Shown: positions 8,274-15,857, counted from the first letter of the stretch. The stretch: DNA of 43,314 bases from an uncultured Coriobacteriaceae bacterium (GCA_902798915.1 CADBYM010000027.1:1-43314); one strand, 5' to 3'. Notes: generated by a model from the letters alone, not told the origin. Numbers and translations: made by a program.

Positions 8274-9353
8274 ATGACACATGTGCTTCACGGATATCCC
8301 ATGGTCTCGGTCATTCTCCCGGCATACAACGTCGAGGGGTTTGTGCAACGTGCCGTCGAGAGCATTCAGCGGCAGTCCATGGATGACTTCGAGCTGCTCA
8401 TCGTCGACGATGGGTCGACCGATCGCACCGGCGACATCGTTCGGCGGCTCACCCGTCACGACGTGCGCATCGTCGACTACCACCCAAGCAACGGAGGGGC
8501 CCCAAAGGCGCGCAACCTCGCGCTTGACCATGCGCGTGGCAAATACGTCTACTTCATGGACGCCGACGACTGGGCGGAGCAGGACTTGCTCAAGAGCCTC
8601 GTTGAGCCAGCCGAGTCGTCGAGCCTCGACTTGGTGATCGAGGGGTTCTACATCGACACGTACTACGGGAAGAACGGGGAGCACACCACCGAGGTGAAGA
8701 GCCGACCTACGGCCACATACCCCACGCAGCATGAATTCAGGGTTGCGGCGGCGGAGCTCTTCGACCAGAACCTTCTGTATTCACCGTGGAACAAGCTGTT
8801 CGTGCGCGAGCGGATTGAGCGCTTGGACCTGCGCTTCAGGAACACCTTTATGGACGACTTCCCCTTCGTGCTGGACTACATCCGCGATGTCGAGCGGGTC
8901 GGTGTGGTGGAGGAGGCGTACTACCACTTCATCCGGCAGCGCGAGGATTCCGAGACCACGCGCTGGCGTCCCGGCATGTACGAGAAGCGCGAAGAGGAGC
9001 ATGGTTGGATGCTCGATCTGTACCATCACTGGCAGCTTGATGGCGATCCCACGAGTATGGAGATGGTGCATCGGCGCTACATCGAGCGTTTGATTGGCTG
9101 TATCGAGAGCGTTTGCAATCCTGCCTGCGACCTGTCCCCGCACGATAAGCTCGCAATCATCGACCAGATGATTACGAGCGACCGCGCGCAGCTTGCTGTC
9201 GCATTGGCAAAGCCGCGGTCACGCATGATGCAGACGATGCTCCTGCCAATCAAGGCGAAGAACGCGCGCATGGCGTATCGGGAAGGCCAGCTTATCTCGT
9301 TTGTGAAGAGTCACAACGCGAAGGTGTTCGCGACGCTCAAGGCACGCCGTTAA
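8274..9353 (+). CDS. Family 2 glycosyltransferase
   Basis: A 359-residue GT-A fold enzyme. The nucleotide-sugar domain is at the N terminus: VSVILPAYNVEGFVQRAVES, then LLIVDDGSTDRTG with the conserved Asp, then GGAPKARNLAL and YVYFMDADDW with the DxD-type metal-binding motif. The C-terminal 200 residues are charged, with no membrane helix, and resemble the variable acceptor region of capsule or wall-polysaccharide transferases. ATG 8274 is chosen with AGGGGAATAGG upstream; a start nine codons later (MVSVILPAYN) is also possible but lacks a ribosome-binding site. It stands alone, not within a polysaccharide cluster, so the acceptor is unknown. Confidence 0.85.
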   Translation: MTHVLHGYPMVSVILPAYNVEGFVQRAVESIQRQSMDDFELLIVDDGSTDRTGDIVRRLTRHDVRIVDYHPSNGGAPKARNLALDHARGKYVYFMDADDWAEQDLLKSLVEPAESSSLDLVIEGFYIDTYYGKNGEHTTEVKSRPTATYPTQHEFRVAAAELFDQNLLYSPWNKLFVRERIERLDLRFRNTFMDDFPFVLDYIRDVERVGVVEEAYYHFIRQREDSETTRWRPGMYEKREEEHGWMLDLYHHWQLDGDPTSMEMVHRRYIERLIGCIESVCNPACDLSPHDKLAIIDQMITSDRAQLAVALAKPRSRMMQTMLLPIKAKNARMAYREGQLISFVKSHNAKVFATLKARR

Positions 9354-9442
9354 TCTCAAGTCACACCGCAGATGGCTCGCAAGGGGGCCGTTCTCTGCGA
9401 CCCCTGTCTGCTGCCAGCTTCGTAGCGTTCTTTTCGTCCGCC

Positions 9443-10138
9443 CTAACGCGCGAAGTGCTCTCGGATATCGGCTGCGGCGTGCGCCGGCGCGACGGAACCC
9501 ACGATGGCACGACCCACGATGACAAGCTCCGGCCCGTGGTCGACGACCTCGTCGATGTTGTCCTCGCTGATGCGGCCCACGATGGCCGGCAGCGCCCTGC
9601 CATGCGTGCTCGAACGGATGATGTCGAGTTCGCGGAGCGGGTTGTCGTAGCCAAATACCGAGGCGATGGCCTGGGCGATGCCCGGACGTGCGTCCGAGAA
9701 GGGATTGCTTGCGAGCTGACGGTCCTCGTATCCGGTGTGGGCGCAGAGGTACGAGACACCGAGCTCCTCGAGCTCACGCGAACGTGTGGCGATGTCGGCG
9801 ACGCCGGTGAGGTCGGCCATGACCTTGCCCCCAAAGAGCTCTGCCGAGGCAACGGCGCCTTCGATGGTCTGGTCCGGTGCGAGTCCCATCACCGTGACCA
9901 TGGTGGCTCCTCGGTCGAAGCAGTGTGAGGCGATGTAGTGGCCTGAGTTCACGATCTTTGCGTCGGCACAGATGCCCATCTGGGGAAACTCGGCACGTAG
10001 ACCCTCCACGAGCGAGAGGCCTACGTCGATGATGAGGGGGTTGCCCACTTCGGCGACGTCCACATATGCGTGGACCTGCTCAAGCATCTCGATGCACTGG
10101 TCAAGACGGGGCGTGTCGAGCGTGACTTGGAGCTGCAT
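9443..10138 (-). CDS. 3-hexulose-6-phosphate synthase-like protein (OMP decarboxylase superfamily)
   Basis: A 231-residue (beta/alpha)8 protein. It opens MQLQVTLDTPRLDQCIEM and carries VAEVGNPLIIDVG, the phosphate-site AHTGYEDRQL and the C-terminal VIVGRAIVGS, all features of the HPS/KGPDC branch. HPS condenses formaldehyde with ribulose 5-phosphate; in organisms without the oxidative pentose pathway it can run in reverse to make ribulose 5-phosphate. The usual DxKxxD catalytic motif reads DAKIVN, so the second Asp is Asn. No 6-phospho-3-hexuloisomerase gene is adjacent. The substrate therefore remains uncertain. It is convergent with the glycosyltransferase gene, from which it is separated by 89 bp with no visible feature. 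Confidence 0.7.
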   Translation of the reverse strand: MQLQVTLDTPRLDQCIEMLEQVHAYVDVAEVGNPLIIDVGLSLVEGLRAEFPQMGICADAKIVNSGHYIASHCFDRGATMVTVMGLAPDQTIEGAVASAELFGGKVMADLTGVADIATRSRELEELGVSYLCAHTGYEDRQLASNPFSDARPGIAQAIASVFGYDNPLRELDIIRSSTHGRALPAIVGRISEDNIDEVVDHGPELVIVGRAIVGSVAPAHAAADIREHFAR

Positions 10139-10185
10139 GAGGGGCCTTTCGACGGTGAGTGGTTAACGGAGTCCATGATATCAAA

Positions 10186-10218
10186 TGGGGCGCTTGGGAA
10201 CGGTTCCCAAGCGCCCCA
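10186..10218. terminator. Perfect 16-bp inverted repeat in a divergent gap
   Basis: TGGGGCGCTTGGGAAC (10186-10201) and its exact complement (10203-10218) are separated by one base. It lies between the HPS-like gene (leftward) and the solute-binding gene (rightward), where two promoters rather than a terminator would be expected. A similar GCTTGGG...CCCAAGC hairpin follows the Ro60 gene. It may be a repeat-family element or a transcription barrier. Confidence 0.4.
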
Positions 10219-10365
10219 ACGGCGCGTTACCTTCCACGGAGCGATTGGCCCCGCAATTGAAGTACCTGATTCCGCTGTACATAAAGAACTGTATTTGCGG
10301 TATGGTAGGGGCACACGAGCTATGATGTCGGGACGGTGCAATCGCCTCCAGAAAGGATGCGGACC

Positions 10366-11259
10366 ATGTCTTCATGCCAGTTCTTTGTCAGCAGGCGCCA
10401 GCTGCTCACACTCGGTGCATCCGCATGCGCTGTTGCGGCTCTCGCCGGGTGCGGAGGTGGATCCTCCTCGGATGACGCATCGTCGCAGGATGCGGTAGCT
10501 GGTGACGTCGCGCAGTTTACCATCGAGCCGGGCAAACTCACCGTGGCGACCGGCGAGCCCGCCTGGGAGCCCTGGGTGATGAACGACGCGCCCGAGTCCG
10601 GAGAGGGCTTCGAGGCCGCGCTCATCTATGCTCTCGCACGGAGGCTCGGCTTTGCCAATAAGGACGTCGTGTGGGTGCGCAGCGACTTTGCCGAGTCCTT
10701 CGCGCCTGGCCCGCATGATTGGGACCTCAACATCCAGCAGGTTTCGATCAGCGAGGAGCGCAATCAGGCCGTGGACTTCTCGCCGGCATACTTTCGCGGC
10801 ACCCTGTCCGTCGCGACGCTCGCCAAGAGCGCCTATGCGAAGGCGACCACGCTCACGGACTTTGAGGATGCCAGCATTGCCGTGCAGGTGGGGAGCACGG
10901 CATACGACTACGTGAAGACCCTCATCAAGTACGGCTCCGACGAGGGCATCGATGTCTTTGACGACAACGCCGATGCCGCGGCGGCCGTCAGCGGTGGAAA
11001 GGCGGACGCAATCGTCACCGACACCACCGACATCGTCTACATGGTGAGCTCAGACCAGATCGAGGATGGCGTCGTGGTGGGTCAGATTCCCGGGTCGGAA
11101 GACCCCGACGGAATCGGAATCACCCTTGCCAAGGACTCACCCCTCACGCCGTTCGTCGCAGACGCGCTCACAAGCCTGATCAAGGACGGTACGGTGAGCT
11201 CCCTCGTTCAAACGTGGCTTGCCGAGTACACGTCCGATATCCCCTTCCTCAAGGCGTAG
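10366..11259 (+). CDS. Extracellular solute-binding lipoprotein, family 3 (amino-acid type)
   Basis: A 297-residue periplasmic-binding-type lipoprotein. The signal sequence holds an SRRQLLT motif at 9-15 that fits a twin-arginine signal, then a hydrophobic stretch and the lipobox LAGC with the lipidated Cys at 29. A Ser/Asp-rich linker follows, then the SBP_bac_3 fold: GFEAALIYALARRLG, ERNQAVDFSPAYFRG, and IAVQVGSTAYDYVK. Such proteins deliver amino acids to ABC permeases, but no permease or ATPase gene lies in the window. ATG 10366 is chosen for its AAAGGA site and the complete signal peptide. The ligand cannot be told. Confidence 0.85.
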   Translation: MSSCQFFVSRRQLLTLGASACAVAALAGCGGGSSSDDASSQDAVAGDVAQFTIEPGKLTVATGEPAWEPWVMNDAPESGEGFEAALIYALARRLGFANKDVVWVRSDFAESFAPGPHDWDLNIQQVSISEERNQAVDFSPAYFRGTLSVATLAKSAYAKATTLTDFEDASIAVQVGSTAYDYVKTLIKYGSDEGIDVFDDNADAAAAVSGGKADAIVTDTTDIVYMVSSDQIEDGVVVGQIPGSEDPDGIGITLAKDSPLTPFVADALTSLIKDGTVSSLVQTWLAEYTSDIPFLKA

Positions 11260-11284
11260 GGGCGAGTGGCATGGGAGAATCGGA

Positions 11285-12184
11285 ATGAGCGCGACAGAGG
11301 CATCCGCGAGCAAGCCAATCCTGGTGTTCCAGACCGACTTCACGTACGCCGAGGGTGCCGTGAGCTCGATGTATGGGGTGGTGAAGAGCGTGGACCGCAC
11401 GCTCGAGATCTTTGACGGGACGCACTACATCCCGAAGTTCGACACGTGGAGCGCAAGCTACCGGCTCTACCAGAGCCTGCCGTTCTGGCCAGTGGGCACC
11501 ATATACGTCAGCGTGGTCGATCCAGGTGTGGGGACGTCCAGGAGGGCGTGCGTGGCGCGCACGAGTGGCGGGCATTACGTGGTGACGCCCGACAATGGCT
11601 CGCTGACGCATCTTGCGCGCTACGTCGGCATCGAGGAGGTGCGCCAGATCGACGAGCGCACGAATCGGCTGCCGGGCACGCGGGGCACGTCCGTCTTTGC
11701 CGGGCGTGACGTCTTTGGCTATACGGCGGCTCGTCTGGCAAGCGGAGCGATCACGTGGGAGGAGGTCGGTCTGCGCTATCCCGTCGAGGAGGTGGTCGTG
11801 CACGACTTCCCGGAGCCCGCGATTCGCGATGGGAGTGTTGTGGGAATCGTGGAGATCGTGGACCCGAACTTCGGTAACGCCTGGACCAGCATACCGGTCG
11901 CACTTCTCTGTGAGCTCGACGTGACCTATGGTGACCTCCTGCGGGTGGAGATCTGCCATGCGGGTGAGTCCGTGTACCGTGGGGTCGTGCCCTTCGTGCG
12001 CAGCTTCGGCATGGTGGGGAAGGGAGACCCGCTGGCCTATGCGAACGAGGTGATGAAGGTCGCGTTTGCCCTTGGCCAGGGGAGCTTTGTGGCGAGAACT
12101 GGAGTCGGCTTTGGTCCGGAATGGACCGTGCGCGTTGCCGCATCACTCGAGATACGGTGCGCGGGCTCGATCGAGATAGTCTAG
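11285..12184 (+). CDS. SAM hydrolase / SAM hydroxide adenosyltransferase (DUF62 family)
   Basis: A 299-residue protein of the family that includes fluorinase and chlorinase; ordinary members hydrolyse S-adenosylmethionine to adenosine and methionine. Conserved features are LVFQTDFTYAEGAVSSMYGV at the N terminus, VSVVDPGVGTSRR, VVTPDNGSLT and FAGRDVFGYTAARLA. These fit the hydroxide-transferring class; halogenase activity is not expected but cannot be excluded by eye. The start ATG 11285 has GGGAGAATC upstream, 25 nt after the solute-binding gene, so the two may be one unit. Its last 42 nt overlap the 3' end of the convergent WYL gene. Confidence 0.85.
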   Translation: MSATEASASKPILVFQTDFTYAEGAVSSMYGVVKSVDRTLEIFDGTHYIPKFDTWSASYRLYQSLPFWPVGTIYVSVVDPGVGTSRRACVARTSGGHYVVTPDNGSLTHLARYVGIEEVRQIDERTNRLPGTRGTSVFAGRDVFGYTAARLASGAITWEEVGLRYPVEEVVVHDFPEPAIRDGSVVGIVEIVDPNFGNAWTSIPVALLCELDVTYGDLLRVEICHAGESVYRGVVPFVRSFGMVGKGDPLAYANEVMKVAFALGQGSFVARTGVGFGPEWTVRVAASLEIRCAGSIEIV

Positions 12185-13318
12185 AAAGCCTTGTACCATC
12201 CGCCGATAGTCATCGAGAAGCTCGTCGCGCGACGTGCCGCGCAGAGCCTTGGCCCAAGGTCCGCTCGTGAGGGCAAGCTCACTTGGCGGCTCAACCATGA
12301 CGATGCCCTGTCCTGCCGACGAGAGCCAGCGAAAGAATGTGGAGGTCTGTGGCACCTCGAGCAGCGTGATTCCCGTGCGTGCGGGATCGTCTTCCGGGCC
12401 CTCGAAGAGCCCGAATCTCGGACCGAATCCGAAGCGGTCGAAGAGCATGTTGGTGGCGTCGGAACGCACGCGCAGGAAGATACGGCGGCGCATGCCATCA
12501 GCTACGTTGAGTCCTGCCTCCATGCGCCGCTTCGCGCTGCGTCTGAGGTCGTAGACCCTGCGATTATGGTCCGCCTTCTCTGATGACACCTGAGTGTTGA
12601 GCATGCGATCGGCTCGACACATCATGGCGTCTATGCCATGGCGCCAGGGTGTGGCCGCGTAGGTCTCCACGTAATAGTTGCCGCCCACGAAGTAGAGCGC
12701 GATGGGCGTCTCGACGCGCAGCGTGTTGCCGTCGTCACCTTCGAGGGGATGTGCCTTACCGACAAAATCGGTGAACGTATAGGTGAACTCGATCTTTCGA
12801 TCTCGGTTTATGGCACGAGTGACGGCGTCAATGGCATCGAATACCTCTTGGTACGACTTGCGTACGCGCTGTTCGACGAGTACCTGTCCGGCGAGGTCGT
12901 CCTCTTGATGCCGACTGACGAGGGAGAACAGATCCTCCTGAAGCTCGGCGCACTGTGCCATGGTGAGGAAGCGTGAGGACTGGGTCGCGTTGAGAAGCAT
13001 CCTAACTTTGGAGGGAGTGAGCTGCGTGCGTTCGCACCAGTAGCCCGAGGGTGTGATGTGCAGCCTGAGGTCGAGCCAGTCGCAGTTCTTGATGGCGTGC
13101 ACGTCTGCGGCAAGCGTGTTCTCGGAGGGTGCGGAGGAGGCGCCGAAGCGCTGTGCAAACACAAGGCGTAGGTCGGCGTTGGAGAGCGTGTGGTCTGCGT
13201 CCGTGAGGGTGCGCAGCATGGTAAGCAGGCAGAGGAGACGTTCACGTGCGTTGTTGCAGCTGAGTTCATCGGGGAGAAGGTCTGCGAGCTCTGCGGCTTG
13301 GGCTGCCGTAATCGCCAT
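12143..13318 (-). CDS. WYL-domain transcriptional regulator
   Basis: A 391-residue protein with an N-terminal winged-helix region (about residues 20-105, including SENTLAADVHAIKNCDW) and a WYL domain (about 165-290, with IEFTYTF, LEGDDGNTLRVETPIALYF and YYVETYAA). A C-terminal extension follows. WYL domains are SH3-like folds thought to sense nucleic acid or nucleotide ligands; they often control RNA-repair and defence genes. GGAGG five bases before ATG 13318 decides the start over a GTG eight codons upstream. It is transcribed away from the Ro60 gene and the intergenic dyad at 13350-13374 lies in front of it, so it is a strong candidate to regulate both directions. Confidence 0.85.
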   Translation of the reverse strand: MAITAAQAAELADLLPDELSCNNARERLLCLLTMLRTLTDADHTLSNADLRLVFAQRFGASSAPSENTLAADVHAIKNCDWLDLRLHITPSGYWCERTQLTPSKVRMLLNATQSSRFLTMAQCAELQEDLFSLVSRHQEDDLAGQVLVEQRVRKSYQEVFDAIDAVTRAINRDRKIEFTYTFTDFVGKAHPLEGDDGNTLRVETPIALYFVGGNYYVETYAATPWRHGIDAMMCRADRMLNTQVSSEKADHNRRVYDLRRSAKRRMEAGLNVADGMRRRIFLRVRSDATNMLFDRFGFGPRFGLFEGPEDDPARTGITLLEVPQTSTFFRWLSSAGQGIVMVEPPSELALTSGPWAKALRGTSRDELLDDYRRMVQGFLDYLDRARAPYLE

Positions 13319-13349
13319 GGTTGCCTCCAATCCGTGGGTCACGCCCCAA

Positions 13350-13374
13350 TTGCGGAACTACTGTACCACCGCAA
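13350..13374. promoter_or_regulatory. 25-bp dyad operator candidate between WYL regulator and Ro60
   Basis: The arms TTGCGG and CCGCAA and the inner arms TAC and GTA are symmetric about T13362, giving TTGCGG-N3-TAC-T-GTA-N3-CCGCAA. It starts 32 bp upstream of the WYL start codon. On the plus strand the left arm could serve as a -35 box for AATAAT at 13374-13379 (18-bp spacing). A dimeric regulator binding here could control both directions. Confidence 0.5.
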
Positions 13375-13385
13375 ATAATTGAGGT

Positions 13386-13541
13386 GATGGTAACACATTG
13401 CACGTTGCTGCGCAGGTAGGAAGGACGTATATTCTTCTCAGCGCTTGAGGGATGGCGGCGGACGCCAAGCAGGTCGCGCCGAAGTGACGGGTTACTTCAT
13501 CTCGACTATTTGTGGGGGGAAGTTGAGAGCTTCCCAATTTT
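13386..13541 (+). ncRNA. Candidate Y RNA (Ro60-binding small RNA)
   Basis: A possible transcript of about 155 nt directly upstream of the Ro60 gene. The 5' segment GATGGTAAC (13386-13394) can pair with GTTAC-tt-CATC (13491-13501), giving nine pairs with a two-base bulge. Inside are two hairpins: TTCTCA/TGAGGG with a 5-nt loop and TGGCG/CGCCA with a 5-nt loop (13453-13467). The stretch ends in a hairpin with T-rich tail (13517-13541). A promoter-like TTGCGG-N18-AATAAT precedes it. Y RNAs have a bulged terminal helix bound by Ro60, and the helix strands here recall, from memory, the metazoan Y RNA helix. A clear T-arm-like TTCGAAT, expected in YrlA-type RNAs, is not seen. Confidence 0.35.
13517..13541 (+). 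terminator. Hairpin with T-rich tail upstream of Ro60
   Basis: GGGAAG (13517-13522) pairs with CTTCCC (13530-13535) across a 7-nt loop, followed by AATTTT. It lies about 155 bp before the Ro60 start, so it cannot end a visible protein gene; this implies a short upstream transcript or an attenuator of the Ro60 mRNA. The remaining 13542-13695 holds a GC-rich hairpin CCGCC/GGCGG and no other clear element. Confidence 0.5.
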
Positions 13542-13695
13542 GCACCTGTCACGCCCCTTGCCGCCCCGTGTGGCGGACGCTGCTCCCCTCAGGCGCGAAA
13601 CGGAAGGACGTTCGATCGGACGCTTCGCGGTGACTTGCGAACCATGGTTCCTACGAGGCGCTCTGGCCACGTGACGCTCGGAGAGGAGGATGACA

Positions 13696-15150
13696 ATGGC
13701 AACGCTCAACAACACCGTCAGTGGGATGGCGTCTGTGCGGAACTCCTGCGGGCATGCAGCCTATGCTATGGACGACAAGACGGCGCTCGCTGTGATGGCG
13801 ATGACTTCCTTCTATGGCGAGGTCAAGTACTATGGCGACAACACGCAGCGAATCATGGAGCTCGCGCACCAACTGAGCCAACGCGGTATGGGCGAGTATG
13901 TGGCACAGGTGGCGGTGTGGGCACGTACCAAGGGCAACCTTCGTACCGTGAGCCATGCGCTGGCGGCAATCGTCGCGCATGAGTGCTCAGGCAAGTCCTT
14001 CGTTCGCGCCGCCGTGCGCACCATTGCCTCGATGCGTGGAGATGACGGGACGGAGATGCTGGCTGCGTATGCTGCCCTGTACGACGGTGGTTCGAAGCTG
14101 CCCCACGCACTGGTGCGTGGCGTACGCGATGCCCTGGAGCAGATGGGCCCATACCAGATCGCCAAGTACCAATCCAAGGCGCGCGCGTGGAAGATGCGCG
14201 ATACCCTGCGCCTGACGCATCCCGTACCTCAAGACGACGAGGCGTCTGCGGCCATGCGTGCGTGCGTGGCGGGGACCCTCCCCGTTCCGAAGGGCTGGGA
14301 GACCGAGCTTACTGAGCGCGGCAACACTGCCGAGGTGTGGAACGAGTTGCTTGCGGAGCATCGCCTGGGCTTCATGGCCGAGCTGCGCAACCTGCGCAAC
14401 ATCATCTGCTCCGGCGCAAACGTGGAGCCGGTGCTTCAGTTGCTGCGCGACGTCGATGCCGTGCGCGCGTCCCGTCAGCTGCCCTTCCGCTTCTATAGCG
14501 CTTGGCTCGAGCTGAGTGCGGCAGGTCTTGCAACCACCGCCGTCACGCGGGCCTTGGATGCGGCCATGTGTGCGGCGTGCGCCAACGCCGACCGCTTGCC
14601 CGGGAGGACGGCCGTCATGGTTGACTCGTCCGGCTCCATGGGCATGGCCCTGAGTGCTCGGACCAACGTGACCTGCTGTGACGTTGCGGCGGTGCTTGCC
14701 GCCATGGTGACGCACATCTCGGACGATGCGTGGGCATGCAGCTTCGACAGCAGTGCCAGGACGTTGTCGCTTACGGGCGCATCTGTCCTTGCGGACGCGC
14801 TGCGCGTTCCCGCTGTGGGAGGCTGGACGAACATGGGCGCTGCCTTTGACCTCCTGATGACGTCTGGCTTCGATGCCGACCGCATCATCGTGCTCTCGGA
14901 CCTCGAGGTCAACAGTTCGTGGGGGGACAACACCCAAACCATCCAGCACAAGCTGGACGCGTATCGGAAGCGAGTGGGACACGATGTGTGGTGCCATGCC
15001 ATCGACCTTATGGGGTACGGCACGCAGCAGTTCCTAGGCCCCAAGGTCAACGTCATGGGTGGTTGGAGCGAGCAGGTCCTGCACTTCCTCGCGCTTGCCG
15101 AGGGTGGCTTTGGTGGCCTCGTGGAGGAAATCGAGGCGGTGAGCCTATGA
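13696..15150 (+). CDS. Ro60-type TROVE domain RNA-binding protein (Rsr-like)
   Basis: A 484-residue bacterial relative of the Ro60 autoantigen, a ring of helical repeats that binds misfolded RNA ends and Y RNA. The TROVE module covers roughly residues 10-290, with RIMELAHQLSQRGMGEYVAQ and NTAEVWNELLAEHRLGFMAELRNLRN. A von Willebrand A-like domain follows with the MIDAS motif VDSSGSM (D310, S312, S314) and GGWTNMGAAF. Rsr acts with exoribonuclease PNPase in Deinococcus RNA decay. ATG 13696 is preferred because AGGAGG ends 6 nt before it; ATG 13690 would touch that site. The divergent WYL regulator and the intervening structured region suggest a regulated RNA quality-control unit. Confidence 0.9.
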   Translation: MATLNNTVSGMASVRNSCGHAAYAMDDKTALAVMAMTSFYGEVKYYGDNTQRIMELAHQLSQRGMGEYVAQVAVWARTKGNLRTVSHALAAIVAHECSGKSFVRAAVRTIASMRGDDGTEMLAAYAALYDGGSKLPHALVRGVRDALEQMGPYQIAKYQSKARAWKMRDTLRLTHPVPQDDEASAAMRACVAGTLPVPKGWETELTERGNTAEVWNELLAEHRLGFMAELRNLRNIICSGANVEPVLQLLRDVDAVRASRQLPFRFYSAWLELSAAGLATTAVTRALDAAMCAACANADRLPGRTAVMVDSSGSMGMALSARTNVTCCDVAAVLAAMVTHISDDAWACSFDSSARTLSLTGASVLADALRVPAVGGWTNMGAAFDLLMTSGFDADRIIVLSDLEVNSSWGDNTQTIQHKLDAYRKRVGHDVWCHAIDLMGYGTQQFLGPKVNVMGGWSEQVLHFLALAEGGFGGLVEEIEAVSL

Positions 15151-15154
15151 AGCG

Positions 15155-15189
15155 GGGCCGCTTGGGGGAACCGATTCCCCAAGCGGCCC
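15155..15189 (+). terminator. Hairpin after the Ro60 gene
   Basis: A stem of about 15 bp with one bulged G (15155-15170 with 15175-15189) and a 4-nt loop begins 5 nt after the Ro60 stop. It can serve the convergent pth gene too. Its core resembles the palindrome at 10186-10218. Confidence 0.7.
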
Positions 15190-15212
15190 TTTGCCCTTGT
15201 CTTGGCGACGCG

Positions 15213-15752
15213 CTACAGCAGACCCTCCGCTACGCCGGCGGACCGCTCGCACGTGAGGTCGAACTCCGCGGCGAAGTTGCCCTTGAGCTTGCGAAGCGCC
15301 CAGTCGGCAACGCTCATCCTTCCCGGTGGCCGTCCGATGCCTACGCGTACGCGTCCGAAATCGGCGGTGCCGAGCTTGGCCTTTATTGAGCGCAGGCCGT
15401 TGTGGGCATTGAGGCCGCCACCGAACTTGTCGCGTACCTCGCCAACGGGTAGGTCGACCTCGTCGTGCACCACAAGCAGCTCCTCGGGACGGATGCGCAG
15501 CTCCCGCATGAGTTTGGAGAGCGGGCCACCCGAGGTGTTCATGTAGCCCTGCGGCTTGGCAAGCGTCACTTCGCGAGTGCCGATGCGCACGTTGGTTACG
15601 AGGCAGCCGGCTTGGCTCTTCCAGTAGCGTGCACCATGGCGCTCGGCAAGCTTGTCCACGGTAACGAAGCCGGCGTTGTGCCGCGTGAGTGCATACTGCT
15701 CGCCGGGATTGCCCAGACCGGCAACGAGCCGATACGTGCCCTGCTCTGCCAT
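15213..15752 (-). CDS. pth: Peptidyl-tRNA hydrolase
   Basis: A 179-residue enzyme that frees tRNA from dropped-off peptidyl-tRNA. All key positions are seen: GLGNPG near the N terminus, the catalytic His in TRHNAGF, the Asn in YMNTSG, the Asp in VVHDEVDLP and the Asn in LNAHNGLRSI. The family motif GGGxxGHNG reads GGGLNAHNG, a Gly-to-Ala change before the His. It lies downstream of glmU-prs, a common order in Gram-positives, but a long hairpin separates it from prs. The start ATG 15752 follows GGAGGGAGGATAC on its strand. Confidence 0.95.
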   Translation of the reverse strand: MAEQGTYRLVAGLGNPGEQYALTRHNAGFVTVDKLAERHGARYWKSQAGCLVTNVRIGTREVTLAKPQGYMNTSGGPLSKLMRELRIRPEELLVVHDEVDLPVGEVRDKFGGGLNAHNGLRSIKAKLGTADFGRVRVGIGRPPGRMSVADWALRKLKGNFAAEFDLTCERSAGVAEGLL

Positions 15753-15775
15753 GTATCCTCCCTCCGAATCGCTAG

Positions 15776-15841
15776 TGACCGCTTTCCCGCAGTGGGCCCG
15801 TGCTCAGAATCGGACACGAGCCCACTGCGGGAAAGCGGTCA
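15776..15841. terminator. Long 27-bp inverted repeat between prs and pth
   Basis: Arms at 15776-15802 and 15815-15841 match at 26 of 27 positions around a 12-nt loop. It occupies most of the 105-bp gap between prs and pth, both leftward. It may end the glmU-prs transcript and could form a cruciform. It has no long T run. The arms are longer than most intrinsic terminators. Confidence 0.6.
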
Positions 15842-15857
15842 GCGATTGCTCGAACTG

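Noticed and set aside
12143..13342. GTG start eight codons upstream for the WYL gene
   Set aside because: GGAGG is positioned for the ATG at 13318 and the upstream codons look like leader sequence.
13542..13690. GGACGTTCGATCGG considered as a tRNA-like T arm for a Y RNA
   Set aside because: The flanks of TTCGATC do not pair to make a T stem.
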